The translations under genes and the position numbers were made by a program. The notes beneath the pieces were generated by a model that saw only the letters and a program-made list of their open reading frames with translations, did not search any database and was not told the DNA's origin. From Bacillus nakamurai (GTDB lineage Bacteria; Bacillota; Bacilli; Bacillales; Bacillaceae), in assembly GCF_001584325.1 (NCBI RefSeq), contig NZ_LSAZ01000042.1:23524-87523 (forward strand): DNA of 64,000 bases, read 5' to 3'. Below, in pieces: positions 1 through 9,558 of this stretch (positions within the stretch are counted from its first letter, which is position 1; each line of letters opens with the position of its first letter).

Positions 1-344
1 GAAGCGCCGCCTTTTGCAATCATGACGGGGTCTGTGATCACATGGTCAAGCTGATATTGGTCTATTTTTTCCGCAATCTTGGTCATCATCTCGGCACTCC
101 ACAGCATCCCCGTCTTCACCGCGTCCGGCCGCAAATCTTCCGCAACCGCGTCAATCTGGCTGCCGAGAGCTTCTGCTGTAAGCGGGTAGATACCATGGAC
201 GCCCAATGTATTTTGTGCCGTTACCGCTGTAATGGCTGTCATTCCAAAGACACCGAGTTCTTGAAAGGTTTTGAGATCCGCCTGAATACCGGCGCCCCCG
301 CCTGAATCAGAACCGGCAATCGTTAATGCTTTACAAATGCTCAT
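1..344 (-). CDS. thiD: Hydroxymethylpyrimidine(-phosphate) kinase ThiD, 5' part only
   Basis: The last gene of the thiamin operon; only the N-terminal part lies in the window and the rest runs off the left edge. The translation starts MSICKALTIAGSDSGGGAGI, the ribokinase-type N-terminus of HMP/HMP-P kinases, and continues through a typical GVFGMTAITAVTAQNT stretch (substrate pocket). The family phosphorylates hydroxymethylpyrimidine to HMP-PP for coupling to the thiazole moiety. The start ATG at 342-344 has a good ribosome binding site (AAAGGAG) and lies 21 bp after the thiF stop. B. subtilis has paralogous kinases for this step (ThiD and PdxK); operon context supports the ThiD role (yjbV). 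Confidence 0.93.
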   Translation of the reverse strand, partial: MSICKALTIAGSDSGGGAGIQADLKTFQELGVFGMTAITAVTAQNTLGVHGIYPLTAEALGSQIDAVAEDLRPDAVKTGMLWSAEMMTKIAEKIDQYQLDHVITDPVMIAKGGA

Positions 345-365
345 GCTGTTTTCTCTCCTTTCGCG

Positions 366-1376
366 TCATCCGATCCATTTATGATAAAAGGATTTCGCCC
401 TGCTGATGTCGCTTGTGCCGTGAATTAACGCCCTGCCGTCACGAAACAAAACCATCTTTAAACTGTCCGAACGGCAGGAAATTAAATACGGATTCGCCGA
501 TACGTCAAGCCCCGCCTGTCTGAGCCGTCCGGCAAGCGTTTTAAGTTCAATCTGTTCTGCCATCTCCGTTCTGATCTGTACGGTGTTTCGGCCGCACAGT
601 ACAGCGGCTTTTGTTTGGTTTTCAAAAGATAAAAACGGAAATTCGTTCGTGCCGCAGCTTGGGCATTCGGCTGATTTAAGCTTAGCGATATTCACTTCAG
701 ACCGTTCATTTTTCCACAAATCAAAGGAACGGAGCACATGCTCAATAGGTTCGCCTGTCAAAAGCTTCAGCGCATCGGCAGCCTGATAAACGGCAACCTG
801 TAATACCGCAGGGCTGATGATTCCCGCCGTATCACAGGTCAAACCGCCTAAAGGCAGCGTCTCAAGCAGGCAGTGAAGGCACGGGGTGACGTCAGGAATA
901 ACGGTAAAGGAAAGGCCGTAGCTGCCGACACAGGCGCCGTACAAAAAGGGGATTCCCTTTTGCACCGCCGCGTCGTTTACGATAAGCCTTGTTTCAAAGT
1001 TGTCCGTGGCGTCGACAATGATTGAAGCATCACTGATCAGTCCGGACACATTTTCTGCTGTGACATCCATGACAAACCCTTTCACATCAACATCGCTGTT
1101 AATGGAACGAAGCCGTTTTTCAGCCGCTGCGGCCTTCGGCATTTCCTGTCTGACGTCGTCTTCCGTATATAGCTGCTGGCGCTGAAGATTGCTCCATTCA
1201 ACATAATCTCTGTCGGCTATCGTTACTTTCCCCACGCCTGCTCTGACAAGCATCTCCGCACCGGCCGTCCCGAGCGCGCCGGCGCCGATAATGACGGCAT
1301 GAGACGCCTTCAGCTTCTGCTGTCCGCCGGGACCGATCGGCTGAAACAGCTCCTGTCTGGAATATCTGTCCGTCAT
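366..1376 (-). CDS. thiF: ThiF, sulfur-carrier adenylyltransferase (thiamin thiazole synthesis)
   Basis: ThiF activates the C-terminal glycine of ThiS with ATP before sulfur transfer. The 336-residue protein has an N-terminal nucleotide-binding motif GAGALGTAG (about residues 32-40), the E1-type aspartate region DATDNFETR, and two Cys pairs that would bind zinc (CLHC near residue 168 and CPSC near 239). Beyond the zinc site is a C-terminal tail of about 90 residues that is not a rhodanese domain and has no catalytic cysteine motif that I can see. Its start overlaps the thiG stop by 4 bp, so the two genes are translationally coupled. Confidence 0.95.
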   Translation of the reverse strand: MTDRYSRQELFQPIGPGGQQKLKASHAVIIGAGALGTAGAEMLVRAGVGKVTIADRDYVEWSNLQRQQLYTEDDVRQEMPKAAAAEKRLRSINSDVDVKGFVMDVTAENVSGLISDASIIVDATDNFETRLIVNDAAVQKGIPFLYGACVGSYGLSFTVIPDVTPCLHCLLETLPLGGLTCDTAGIISPAVLQVAVYQAADALKLLTGEPIEHVLRSFDLWKNERSEVNIAKLKSAECPSCGTNEFPFLSFENQTKAAVLCGRNTVQIRTEMAEQIELKTLAGRLRQAGLDVSANPYLISCRSDSLKMVLFRDGRALIHGTSDISRAKSFYHKWIG

Positions 1377-2137
1377 ACAGGAAGACCGTCTCGCGGGCTG
1401 CTCGCCGTGCCGTAATCTTTCACCGGAATTCTGCCCGCCTCATAGGAAAGGCGCCCCGCTTCTACGGCAAGCTTCATCGCCCGCGCCATTTTTACCGGAT
1501 CATCCGCGCCTGACACAGCAGTGTTTAATAAAACGCCGTCAGCCCCTAGCTCCATCGCATAGGCTGCATCTTTCGAAGATCCGACGCCGGCATCCACAAT
1601 AACAGGCACCTTCGCCTGCTCAATAATAAATGACAGATTCAGAGGATTCAGAATGCCTTGACCCGAGCCGATCGGCGAAGCGCCCGGCATAATGGCATGA
1701 ACGCCAAGCTCTTCAAGGCGTCTTGCGAGCACGACATCATCAGACGTATACGGAAGAACGATAAATCCCTCTTCAAGCAGCTGTTCAGAGGCTTTTAACG
1801 TTTCGACCGGATCAGGCAAAAGAGAGCGGCTGCAGCCGATCACCTCTACTTTAATCATGTCGCAAAGCCCGGATGCTTTGGCAAGCCTTGCGATTCTGAC
1901 GGCTTCTTCGGCCGTCGCGGCTCCGGCTGTATTCGGAAGAAGCGTGTACTTGGATAAATCAAGCTGTTCGAGAAAATTCGGCTGAGACGGTTCAAATATG
2001 TTCATCCGCCTCACCGCAAATGTTAAAATTTCCGATTCAGAAACGGAGACCGCTTCTTTCTGGATGTCGAAACTCGGATATTTTCCCGTTCCTAACAAAA
2101 GTCTTGAATGAAATTGTTTTCCGCCTATTGTTAACAT
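1373..2137 (-). CDS. thiG: Thiazole synthase ThiG
   Basis: ThiG (254 aa) is the TIM-barrel enzyme that joins deoxyxylulose phosphate, dehydroglycine and ThiS-thiocarboxylate sulfur into the thiazole phosphate. Lys96 in DMIKVEVIG is the Schiff-base lysine of the family, and the phosphate-binding glycines are in [13 protein letters not shown]. It lies directly after thiS, and its ribosome binding site (AGGAGG) is formed by the glycine codons at the end of thiS. Dehydroglycine comes from the thiO product upstream. Length and motifs are normal. Confidence 0.96.
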   Translation of the reverse strand: MLTIGGKQFHSRLLLGTGKYPSFDIQKEAVSVSESEILTFAVRRMNIFEPSQPNFLEQLDLSKYTLLPNTAGAATAEEAVRIARLAKASGLCDMIKVEVIGCSRSLLPDPVETLKASEQLLEEGFIVLPYTSDDVVLARRLEELGVHAIMPGASPIGSGQGILNPLNLSFIIEQAKVPVIVDAGVGSSKDAAYAMELGADGVLLNTAVSGADDPVKMARAMKLAVEAGRLSYEAGRIPVKDYGTASSPRDGLPV

Positions 2138-2140
2138 TCC

Positions 2141-2344
2141 TCATCCGCCTCCTACAAAATGGACAATCTCTATGACATCACGGTCACACAAGCCTGTATT
2201 CCGATAATTCTTTTTTTCGATGATTTCTTTATTTCTCTCCACAACTACGATTTTTTGATCAAGATGATAGAATTCGAGCAAATCCTGAATCGTGCCTTTT
2301 TCCTTAGCCCATTCAATTTGTTTTCCGTTCAGCTGAAGGATCAT
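2141..2344 (-). CDS. thiS: Sulfur carrier protein ThiS
   Basis: A 67-residue ubiquitin-fold protein. The C-terminal di-glycine needed for adenylation and thiocarboxylate formation is present; here the tail is VHFVGGG. ThiF adenylates this end and ThiG takes the sulfur. The start overlaps the thiO stop (ATGA) and the gene ends 3 bp before thiG. The last codons (GTA GGA GGC GGA) also supply the thiG Shine-Dalgarno sequence, so the required glycines and the next gene's translation signal share the same bases. Confidence 0.95.
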   Translation of the reverse strand: MILQLNGKQIEWAKEKGTIQDLLEFYHLDQKIVVVERNKEIIEKKNYRNTGLCDRDVIEIVHFVGGG

Positions 2345-3450
2345 ACCTGAACCGCCTCCTTGCGATCAATTCGAAACGCCTCTTTCCACTCTGTTTTGAC
2401 CTCTTGATTCAAGACCAGATTCCGAACCATTTCAGCCGTTGCCGGCGCTAACAGAATGCCGTTTCGAAAATGGCCGGCAGCAAATATTAAGCCGCTGTCC
2501 TCCGGATGCCGCCCGATAAACGGCTTTCCGTCTTTTGTTCCCGGCCGGAGCCCTGCCCAAAACTGATCTATCTTCATATGTTCAATTGCAGGCAGCATTG
2601 ATTTTGCTTTTTTGATGACTGCTTCAAGCCCGCCGATGTCAGGTTTATCACACCAGTCGCCCGGTTTCATGGTTGCTCCGATCACGAGACGGCCGCTTTT
2701 TCTCGGAACGACATAACAGTGGTCATGGTACAGCGTTCTTGTCAGCGGGATCTCGTCGTTCCAAACTGAGAGGCATTCTCCTTTTACAGGGAAAAAGGGC
2801 TGGCCTAAGCCAAACTGGGCAAAAAACTGGCCGCTCCATACACCGCTGGCCACTGCAACTTGATCGGCGTATACGTCTCCGGCCGATGTTTTTATGCAAA
2901 ACGCTTCTATATCCCGTTTGATTTCAATAACGTGTGTATGTTCATAACATTCTGCTCCATAGCGCCTCGCCCCTTTTGCATACGCTTTACAGACATAATA
3001 CGGTTCGACATGGACGTCGTCTTTTATCAAGCTTGCGCCGAGAATGTCTTTTGACGCAAACGGCTCTCTTTCAAGCGCTTCTTCTGCAGAAAGCCATGTG
3101 ACGGAAGGCAAATCATCCATCTCCCGCAAACGGGTAATATCGTCTTTTGAATACGCCAGCTTCAGCATCCCGCCGTTATGGCGCCTGATGTCAATGTCCG
3201 CTGCTTCTTGCAGCTCTTTTCCGGCCGTTTCATATAGGCGCTGGCCGTGCATGGCAAAATCAAAAAACGCGTCACGACTTTCGCATTCAGCATGGGCGCC
3301 GAGCATTCCCGCGGCTGCGCTTGTCGTCCTTTTGCCGATTGCCCCGCTTTCAAACAAGGCCGTTTTTTGTTTATTCTTCGCCAGCTCATAAGCAATGGCG
3401 CACCCGATGATTCCCCCGCCGATAACCGCTGTATCATAGTGCTTCTTCAT
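2341..3450 (-). CDS. thiO: Glycine oxidase ThiO
   Basis: FAD-dependent oxidase (369 aa) that converts glycine to the imine (dehydroglycine) used by ThiG; aerobic bacilli use this in place of the radical-SAM ThiH. The N-terminal Rossmann motif is [14 protein letters not shown] (from residue 7). The C-terminal FAD contact region contains [17 protein letters not shown] and [14 protein letters not shown], typical of the DAO family including the catalytic-pocket Arg. Its start lies inside the 3' end of tenI (overlap 17 bp). Also known as GoxB/YjbR. Confidence 0.95.
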   Translation of the reverse strand: MKKHYDTAVIGGGIIGCAIAYELAKNKQKTALFESGAIGKRTTSAAAGMLGAHAECESRDAFFDFAMHGQRLYETAGKELQEAADIDIRRHNGGMLKLAYSKDDITRLREMDDLPSVTWLSAEEALEREPFASKDILGASLIKDDVHVEPYYVCKAYAKGARRYGAECYEHTHVIEIKRDIEAFCIKTSAGDVYADQVAVASGVWSGQFFAQFGLGQPFFPVKGECLSVWNDEIPLTRTLYHDHCYVVPRKSGRLVIGATMKPGDWCDKPDIGGLEAVIKKAKSMLPAIEHMKIDQFWAGLRPGTKDGKPFIGRHPEDSGLIFAAGHFRNGILLAPATAEMVRNLVLNQEVKTEWKEAFRIDRKEAVQV

Positions 3451-4051
3451 AACCGGCCTCCCTTACCTCGCGAGAATAACGTTTTGCCGCTTCCGCAGGG
3501 TTCTCTGCTGAAAAAATTCCCGACATGACGGCAATTCCGTCCGGCCCCGCCTGTTTTGCCTGACAGATAGTCTCAAGTGTCATACCGCCAATGGCAATCA
3601 CTGGAATGGACAGCTTTCGTTTAATGTCAGAAAGCAGGTTCATGCCTCTTGCTTCAAGTCCTTTTTTACAATCGGTTTCAAACACATGGCCGAATAACAC
3701 ATAATCGGCGCCTTCTTTTTCAGCCTGGACAGCTTCTTTCAGCGAGTGAACGGAACAGCCGATATGAAGATGCGGAAATCTTGCTCTTACCTGCTTTACG
3801 GAAAAGCTGTGCGCCGGAAGCTGAACCCGGTGGACATTGGCAAAAAGCGCTATATCCGCACGGTCATTGATGATCAGTTTTTCTTTATCCACACCGCCTT
3901 TTTGCAAAAGCGACAGCAGATGCATGATATCCCCGGCTGTTTTGTTCCGTTCTCTGATATGAATAAAGCTCACATGATGATGCATCGAGATAATGTCTTG
4001 CGCCAGCCGTGCAACGGGCTTTCGGTTATCAGTTACCGCGTGCAGCTCCAA
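3434..4051 (-). CDS. tenI: Thiazole tautomerase TenI
   Basis: TenI (205 aa from the chosen start) resembles thiamin phosphate synthase but in B. subtilis is a thiazole tautomerase that aromatises the ThiG product. I chose the TTG at 4049-4051 (giving [12 protein letters not shown]) because an AGAGGTGG ribosome binding site sits just upstream and the length then equals the B. subtilis protein. A longer in-frame extension to 4126 would be translated inside tenA and has no homology sense. Motifs seen are [19 protein letters not shown] and IPVIAIGGM. It overlaps tenA by 23 bp. Confidence 0.92.
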   Translation of the reverse strand: MELHAVTDNRKPVARLAQDIISMHHHVSFIHIRERNKTAGDIMHLLSLLQKGGVDKEKLIINDRADIALFANVHRVQLPAHSFSVKQVRARFPHLHIGCSVHSLKEAVQAEKEGADYVLFGHVFETDCKKGLEARGMNLLSDIKRKLSIPVIAIGGMTLETICQAKQAGPDGIAVMSGIFSAENPAEAAKRYSREVREAGYEEAL

Positions 4052-4736
4052 AGGGTTCCACCTCTTCCTGAGCCTTTTTGGACCAGCTTTCTTTTTGATA
4101 GGCCATCCCCCAAAATTGATATTCATAATAGCTTGAAATGACGAAATTCTCTTTCATTTTGGCGCGGATGTCCTCTGTACTTTTTTCAGCAAGCTCGTCA
4201 AAACGGCTGACCTGTTCTTCGACCTGCTGTCTAAACCAGTCGCCGCCGTATGTGCCGATCCATTTCTCATAAATCGGATGGCCCGGTTCACATTCCTTCA
4301 GGTGTTCGCCGACTTCATAATAAAGCCAATAGCAAGGCAAAAGCGCTGCTAATATTTCCGCAAAATTACCGCTTATCACTGATCTGTACATATGGGACGT
4401 ATAAGAATACGCAGTCGGTGACGGTTTAAATGCCGCACGCTCTTTTTCTGTAATTCCTAAAAGTTCCGTGAATTCCCGGTGCAGCGCCATTTCCGCTTCA
4501 TATGTGCCTTGCGCATGACCTGCCATTCTGCCCGTCGTAAACAAGTCCTCGGCATAAGCTGCTCCGAAAGCCTGAACCTTGGCAAAATGCGTCAAATAAT
4601 AGGAATCTTGCAGCACGTAATATGTAAAGCGGTCTATCGGCAGGCTTCCGTCACCGATTCCCTTTATAAAAGGATGAACAAAGCTTCCGTCCCACCATTC
4701 GGCAGCGGCCCGTTTGCATTCCTCTGAAAATTTCAT
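4029..4736 (-). CDS. tenA: Aminopyrimidine aminohydrolase / thiaminase II TenA
   Basis: First gene of the thiamin operon (235 aa). TenA hydrolyses aminomethyl-pyrimidine, salvaging HMP from degraded thiamin; the name comes from its stimulation of degradative enzymes. Family residues are present: catalytic Cys135 in [10 protein letters not shown], Asp44 in YVLQDSYY, and Glu205 near [13 protein letters not shown]. Two ATGs are adjacent (4737-4739 and 4734-4736) after a GAGGGGG ribosome binding site; the second gives the usual MKFSEE start and better spacing. A longer in-frame reading to 4823 would start within the riboswitch expression platform and is unlikely. Confidence 0.95.
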   Translation of the reverse strand: MKFSEECKRAAAEWWDGSFVHPFIKGIGDGSLPIDRFTYYVLQDSYYLTHFAKVQAFGAAYAEDLFTTGRMAGHAQGTYEAEMALHREFTELLGITEKERAAFKPSPTAYSYTSHMYRSVISGNFAEILAALLPCYWLYYEVGEHLKECEPGHPIYEKWIGTYGGDWFRQQVEEQVSRFDELAEKSTEDIRAKMKENFVISSYYEYQFWGMAYQKESWSKKAQEEVEPFGAARGN

Positions 4737-4760
4737 CATGTTTTCCCCCTCGATAGAAAT

Positions 4761-4796
4761 AAAAAAACCACTTTCCCGCATTGGAAAAGTGGTTTG
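4761..4796 (-). terminator. Riboswitch-controlled terminator before tenA
   Basis: A 12-13 bp stem (AAACCACTTTTCC / GGGAAAGTGGTTT) with a 5-nt loop is followed by a T-run, on the minus strand, between the TPP aptamer and tenA. It is the expression platform: with TPP bound this hairpin forms and stops transcription. The GAAGTGG at the 3' edge of the aptamer can compete for the CCACTT arm. Confidence 0.9.
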
Positions 4797-4831
4797 GAAT
4801 TTACATGGATAAAAGGAACCCAAAAAAATAC

Positions 4832-4930
4832 CGCTCCACTTCCCTACGCAGGTCTGAACCTGTTCAAGTTATGAGGGTCTAAAAGTCTCACTTTTATCTC
4901 AGCCCTTATGAAGGACACCCCTAGTGGTCT
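4832..4930 (-). promoter_or_regulatory. TPP (THI-box) riboswitch
   Basis: On the minus strand the conserved THI-box blocks occur in order: CTAGGGGTGTCC, AGGGCTGAGAT, GACCCT, AACTTGAACAGG, TTCAGACCTGCGTAGGGAAG. These form the P1-P5 aptamer that binds thiamin pyrophosphate. It precedes an intrinsic terminator and the tenA-thiD operon, so it should be an OFF switch acting by transcription termination. Confidence 0.97.
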
Positions 4931-4962
4931 TACGATTGTTTATTTACTTGTTCTGCCCTTCT

Positions 4963-4990
4963 ATCTTAACATGAATCAAATTTTGGTCAA
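4963..4990 (-). promoter_or_regulatory. SigA-type promoter of the thiamin operon
   Basis: On the minus strand TTGACC (4985-4990) and TAAGAT (4963-4968) are separated by 16 bp, placing the start just upstream of the TPP aptamer. The -35 hexamer overlaps the yjbQ stop codon, so the operon promoter begins inside the preceding gene. Confidence 0.7.
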
Positions 4991-6831
4991 GCTTCAAGCG
5001 TTTTTTTCAGCTCCGACACATAGTTGCGCGAACCTGTGACAATGAGGCGGTCCCCTGTTTTCAGCCGCGTGTCTCCGTGCGGAACGATGCTGTCCACTCC
5101 TCTGAAAATCCGTACGAAAATGACATCGCCCATCAGCGGAAATTCACGCAGAATAACGCCGTCATACGCGGTATTTTCCATATTGACCTGATAAAGCGAA
5201 GACTCTTGGTTCGTCAGCAGGTTCATCACGCCAGGAGCTTCAATTAATGCGCGCAAAAGCGTTTTTGTAGACAGAAGGATCGAAAAGATGCTGATGCCCT
5301 CTTCCTTCAGCTTCGCTTCATGCTCAACGGAACCTACGCTTGCGATGACCCGTTCAGTCCCTTTTTCTTTCGCAAATAATGCGATTTCCGCATTGAGATC
5401 TTCATTGCCCGTCGCCACCACGAGAATATCGGTTTTAAAGATGCCGTGCGACTCCAGCGTGCTGTGCTCGTAATCAGCGATCGTTTCCACCGTAAAGACG
5501 GATTCTGAATGCTTTTCCTCGGCATTTTCCTGATACACATGGACGATTCGGACTTCATATTCCTCATCGGGCAGTTCCAGTGTGACCGGAAGCGTCATTT
5601 GGTTGGCGCCGATAAATGTAATGCGCTTTTTTTCCTTCGGCGTATCTTGCCGTTTGTATAATTTTTTAAACCCGATCGGCGTTATAATACTGGCAATGAC
5701 GGCCACCAGGGTCAGTGCGCCTGACATATTGGCGCTGATGATATGCAGCCTCTGCCCGATCGTAGCCGCCGCAATGACAAGCGACAGAGTGGATGTCAGC
5801 AGAAACCCCGAGGCAAACACGGTTCTCTTGTCATACCACCTTTTCAAATAAAGCACCGGAATGATCTTGCTGATAAACAGCGCAATCAAAAGCAGCGGAA
5901 TCATAATCAATGTTTTCGGATCTTGGAACAGCGTCCAAATGTCCAATTTCACACCGACCATGACAAAAAAGATCGGGATTAAAAACCCGTAACCGAATGA
6001 ATCAAGCTGTTCAACCATTTCTTTATTCGGCGACAGCAGCGACACAAGCACGCCGGCTAAAAACGCGCCGAGAATATTTTCTGCCCCGAGTGACTCTGAC
6101 AGGGCGACAAGTACGATAATCAGCGTGAAAATGGCTCTCGTGCCAATCTGCACTGTTCCTTTTGACATCGATTGAACGAACGAGCGGTGTTTAAAGATCC
6201 GGCCGAAAAAGTACAGGACGACCCCTGCGGCAAACAAAATCATGAGAAGCCACATATTGCCGCTGTCCTCTCCGTAAACAGAAGCAAAAACGGCGAGAAG
6301 AATCATCGTCGCCAAATCGGCAATGACGGCGACAAGCAGGATGATCTGGCCGATATTTGAGTTCATAATCCGCTCTTCCTTTAAAGTCGGCACCACCACT
6401 CCGAGCGATATCGTCGAAATGATAAGCGTCATTAAAAAGGCATTTTTGATAAAACCGGCTAAGACAAAGCCGTACGACAGCAGTAATGATAAGATAAAAA
6501 TGCCGATAAATATCATCAGTGCTGCGGCAAACGTGTTGGGAGCTTCTTTGCCGTTTTGGAGAAATTGTTTTTTCTTCCCCTTTTCAAACGAAGAAAAATC
6601 TATTTCCAAACCGCTTAAAAACATTAAAAAGATAAAGCCGAGAACAGACAGCGTCTCCAGCCACGTATCCCCCTGAACGACAAGATTAAAGCCGCTTTTT
6701 CCGATGATAAGCCCCATGATGATTTCCGCGACCACGACCGGAATGCTGAGCTTAAACCGATGTAAAAGGAGCGGCGTCAAAAATGCGACGATCAGGACAA
6801 CGACTAAAGATGCGACTGATGTGTGTTCCAT
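4987..6831 (-). CDS. yjbQ: YjbQ, CPA2-type monovalent cation/H+ antiporter with RCK domain
   Basis: A 614-residue membrane protein. The first ~385 residues are rich in hydrophobic helices (about 11-12 segments) with the Na+/H+ exchanger fold signature LFLMFLSGLEIDFSSF and the GAFLAGVLVS motif. After a charged linker (KKLYKRQDTPKEKKR) comes a cytosolic nucleotide/ligand-binding RCK_N-like part and a C-terminal TrkA_C domain (about 535-614, ending LKTGDRLIVTGS). This is the KefB/KhtU layout, so K+ or Na+ efflux coupled to H+ uptake is likely. The start at 6829-6831 has AAGGAGG; in-frame codons further upstream lack one. Function is inferred from family. Confidence 0.88.
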   Translation of the reverse strand: MEHTSVASLVVVLIVAFLTPLLLHRFKLSIPVVVAEIIMGLIIGKSGFNLVVQGDTWLETLSVLGFIFLMFLSGLEIDFSSFEKGKKKQFLQNGKEAPNTFAAALMIFIGIFILSLLLSYGFVLAGFIKNAFLMTLIISTISLGVVVPTLKEERIMNSNIGQIILLVAVIADLATMILLAVFASVYGEDSGNMWLLMILFAAGVVLYFFGRIFKHRSFVQSMSKGTVQIGTRAIFTLIIVLVALSESLGAENILGAFLAGVLVSLLSPNKEMVEQLDSFGYGFLIPIFFVMVGVKLDIWTLFQDPKTLIMIPLLLIALFISKIIPVLYLKRWYDKRTVFASGFLLTSTLSLVIAAATIGQRLHIISANMSGALTLVAVIASIITPIGFKKLYKRQDTPKEKKRITFIGANQMTLPVTLELPDEEYEVRIVHVYQENAEEKHSESVFTVETIADYEHSTLESHGIFKTDILVVATGNEDLNAEIALFAKEKGTERVIASVGSVEHEAKLKEEGISIFSILLSTKTLLRALIEAPGVMNLLTNQESSLYQVNMENTAYDGVILREFPLMGDVIFVRIFRGVDSIVPHGDTRLKTGDRLIVTGSRNYVSELKKTLEA

Positions 6832-7051
6832 TGTAAGTACCTCCTTAGAACAAGGGTTATTAAAGCCCGTATAAACGGACAAAACCTTCTTTTTTAAAAA
6901 AACATAACGCGATTTTAACAAGGCTGAACGTGAAAAAAAGTAATAAGGCTTTAATTGTTCAATTCTTTTTTAATTTGCTCTAAAACAGCATGATTAGGCA
7001 CAGGAATTTGCCCCATAATAAATAAATCAGATAAAAAGGGAGGTGCTGCGC

Positions 7052-7795
7052 ATGGCTTATGATGTCATCAGCGATATACACGGATGTTTTGATGAGATGA
7101 TCGCTTTAATTCAAAAGCTCGGGTATGAGGTGAAAGACGGAACGCCCGTCCATTCTGAAGGCAGAACGCTTGTATTTGCAGGGGATTTAACAGACAGAGG
7201 CCCAAAATCCGTTGAGGTGATGCGTTTTGTGGCAGAAGCATATGAAAAAGGAGCCGTCCGTTATGTCCCGGGAAATCATTGCAATAAGCTGTATCGTTAT
7301 TTAAAGGGGAACCCCGTAAAAGTCATGCACGGACTGGAAACGACTGCTGCAGAACTGAAAGAGCTTTCGCCGGCTGAAAGAATGGAAGTCTCCAGGCAAT
7401 TTATCCGGTTATACGAAAAAGCGCCGCTTTACGATATTTTACATAACGGCGATCTGGTTGTCGCCCATGCCGGCATAAAGGCTGACGATATCGGCAAACA
7501 CTCACGGAGGGTAAAGGAGTTTGTCCTCTACGGCGACGTAACGGGAGAAACGCATACCGACGGCCGGCCCGTCAGAAGAGACTGGGCAGCCGATTATCAC
7601 GGCAAGGCATGGGTTGTATACGGCCATACTCCTGTAAAAAGACCGCGGATCGTCAATCGCACCATTAATATTGATACAGGCTGCGTCTTCGGAAATGAGC
7701 TGACAGGCTTTCGTTTTCCCGAACATGAAACCGTTTCCGTGAAAAGCTGGATACCGTTTGACGCTACACGATTTCGTGAAGACGCCGGCCAGTAG
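7052..7795 (+). CDS. prpE: Bis(5'-nucleosyl)-tetraphosphatase PrpE (asymmetrical)
   Basis: Calcineurin-like metallophosphoesterase (247 aa). Metal-binding motifs are DIHG at residues 8-11, [10 protein letters not shown] near 46, GNHCNKL near 79, and VAHAGI and VYGHTP later. B. subtilis PrpE hydrolyses Ap4A and has protein phosphatase activity linked to spore germination. I use the ATG at 7052 because GGGAGGTG lies 8 bp upstream; an in-frame ATG at 7043 would overlap that site. It is divergent from yjbQ and convergent with yjbO. Confidence 0.93.
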   Translation: MAYDVISDIHGCFDEMIALIQKLGYEVKDGTPVHSEGRTLVFAGDLTDRGPKSVEVMRFVAEAYEKGAVRYVPGNHCNKLYRYLKGNPVKVMHGLETTAAELKELSPAERMEVSRQFIRLYEKAPLYDILHNGDLVVAHAGIKADDIGKHSRRVKEFVLYGDVTGETHTDGRPVRRDWAADYHGKAWVVYGHTPVKRPRIVNRTINIDTGCVFGNELTGFRFPEHETVSVKSWIPFDATRFREDAGQ

Positions 7796-7802
7796 CACAC
7801 CA

Positions 7803-7835
7803 AAAAGCCCGAACCAGCGAAGGTTTCGGGCTTTA
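7803..7835. terminator. Bidirectional terminator between prpE and yjbO
   Basis: A stem AAAGCCCGAAACC/GGTTCGGGCTTT type hairpin with A/T runs on both sides serves both convergent genes. Its left arm on the minus strand contains the yjbO stop codon. Confidence 0.85.
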
Positions 7836-8726
7836 TATCTGTTCGATCAAGGATGTCATGTCATCCGGAATCGGGGCATGGAAAACGAGCGGTTCACCGG
7901 TCATTGGATGTAAAAATGAAAGCCGCTCACTGTGAAGCGCCTGCCGCGTCATCCCCTCGGTTTTTCCCCCGTACAGCGTATCGCCGACTAACGGATGGCC
8001 GAGATAGCTCATATGCACCCGAATTTGATGCGTTCTCCCTGTTTCCAGCTGCAAAGCTGCCAGGGTGCATGTGTCTCCCGCTTTTTCCGTGCAAAAATGG
8101 GTAACCGCTGCTTGGCCCTGCGGGGTGACCATCCGTTCAATAATGCTGTCCGGCTTTCTGCCGATGGGAGCGTCAACCGTTCCTTCTTTCTGACTCATTC
8201 TGCCGTGCACAACAGCGAGATATCGCCTTTTTACGCTGCCTTTTTTCTGTGCGGCCGACAAAAGGGAGTGAGCGAGACGGTGCTTCGCGATCAGCATGGC
8301 GCCAGACGTATCCCGGTCAAGACGGGTGACAAGGTGGACCGTTGACTGTACGCCGTTTTGCCGGTAATGGTGAATGATTCCGTTAGCAATGCTTGCTGAC
8401 GGGTGCTCCCTTGAAGGAATGGAGGAAACATATGGCTGTTTATTGACAACGAGCACATGTTCATCTTCATAAAGAATATCAAGCGGAACGGGCTCAGGCA
8501 GCAGAGTTTCACTCACTTGCTCTTTTGGAAACTCCACCTTTAACACATCTCCGTCAGCTAAAACTGAGCGGACGGTCACATGTTCACCGTTAATCAGAAG
8601 ATCTCCGCCGCCGAATTTAATTTCCGCCAGAAGCCGCTTTGAAATGCCGAGCTGCGCTGTATATTCTTTTACCGTCATGCCGGCTTCCGAGGGTGTAATG
8701 TTCTTTTGGATAAAAAAGTTTTCCAA
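7833..8726 (-). CDS. yjbO: RluD-family pseudouridine synthase YjbO
   Basis: A 297-residue RNA pseudouridine synthase. An N-terminal S4-like domain (about 15-75, SKRLLAEIKFGGGDLLINGE) precedes the catalytic domain with the diagnostic HLVTRLDRDTSGAML, where the Asp after RL is the catalytic residue, and RTHQIRVHMSYLGHPLVGD. The target (rRNA or tRNA uridine) cannot be read from the sequence. The start is TTG at 8724-8726, supported by AAAGAGG seven bases upstream. It follows nadK by 14 bp in the same operon. Confidence 0.92.
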   Translation of the reverse strand: MENFFIQKNITPSEAGMTVKEYTAQLGISKRLLAEIKFGGGDLLINGEHVTVRSVLADGDVLKVEFPKEQVSETLLPEPVPLDILYEDEHVLVVNKQPYVSSIPSREHPSASIANGIIHHYRQNGVQSTVHLVTRLDRDTSGAMLIAKHRLAHSLLSAAQKKGSVKRRYLAVVHGRMSQKEGTVDAPIGRKPDSIIERMVTPQGQAAVTHFCTEKAGDTCTLAALQLETGRTHQIRVHMSYLGHPLVGDTLYGGKTEGMTRQALHSERLSFLHPMTGEPLVFHAPIPDDMTSLIEQI

Positions 8727-8740
8727 TCCGTTTCCTCTTT

Positions 8741-9541
8741 CTATTCACCTTTTCCGATAAAGGAATCCTGCACTCTTTTCCAAAACGGAAAAGGCCGGAA
8801 TCTTGCAAATCTGACTTTTTCTTCAGCCACTCGGCATAGAATCGACTTGACGTCCTTATGCAGCAAGGTTAAATGGTCTATCGTTACTTGAAAATCGACA
8901 TCGTTTCTCGGTTTGATGACACAGTTATGGTGATCGGGAAGAAGCAGCGGCGAGCCGACGGTCCGAAAGACGCGGTTATTAATTGAAGCCATTTCCGCAA
9001 GCTGAATCGCTCTGATTGAAGGATGAATGATCGCACCGCCTAATGCTTTGTTGTAGGCCGTGCTTCCGGACGGCGTAGACAGGCATAAACCGTCACCCCT
9101 GAATGTTTCAAACAGCTGCCCCTTAATTTCAACGTCAGCGACAAGACTGCCTTCTATACTTTTGATCGTGCATTCATTTAATGCCAAGTATCTTTCTTCA
9201 CGCTCGTTCTCATGATAGGTAACGATCACCTCTAGGAGCGGATATTCCACAGTATGATACGGGGTTTTGGCAATGGCCAGCACAAGCTTTTCAATTTCTT
9301 GGGGGACCCAATCTGCATAGAAGCCTAAATGACCTGTGTGAACCCCGACAAAGGCCGTTTTGTCCAAACGGTCGCTGTATCTGTGAAATGCGTAAAGGAG
9401 CGTTCCGTCACCGCCGACAGAAATGACGATTTCCGGCTCTTTTTCATCCAATGTCATGTCAAAATCGAGTAAATACGTCTGTATCTTGCTTTTCAGTGTA
9501 TCTGAAACCTCGTCTCCTTTTGAAGATACGGCAAATTTCAT
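8741..9541 (-). CDS. nadK: NAD kinase (NadK/PpnKA)
   Basis: ATP-NAD kinase (266 aa) producing NADP. The GGDGT motif ([16 protein letters not shown], near residue 40-55) carries the catalytic Asp, and the NE/D-type motif (ALNECTIKS) and [21 protein letters not shown] follow. It is the constitutive B. subtilis-type enzyme (YjbN). The gene sits between the alarmone synthetase gene yjbM (17 bp gap) and yjbO (14 bp), so the three are one transcription unit. Confidence 0.95.
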   Translation of the reverse strand: MKFAVSSKGDEVSDTLKSKIQTYLLDFDMTLDEKEPEIVISVGGDGTLLYAFHRYSDRLDKTAFVGVHTGHLGFYADWVPQEIEKLVLAIAKTPYHTVEYPLLEVIVTYHENEREERYLALNECTIKSIEGSLVADVEIKGQLFETFRGDGLCLSTPSGSTAYNKALGGAIIHPSIRAIQLAEMASINNRVFRTVGSPLLLPDHHNCVIKPRNDVDFQVTIDHLTLLHKDVKSILCRVAEEKVRFARFRPFPFWKRVQDSFIGKGE

Positions 9542-9558
9542 GCCATTCTCCTCCTTTC

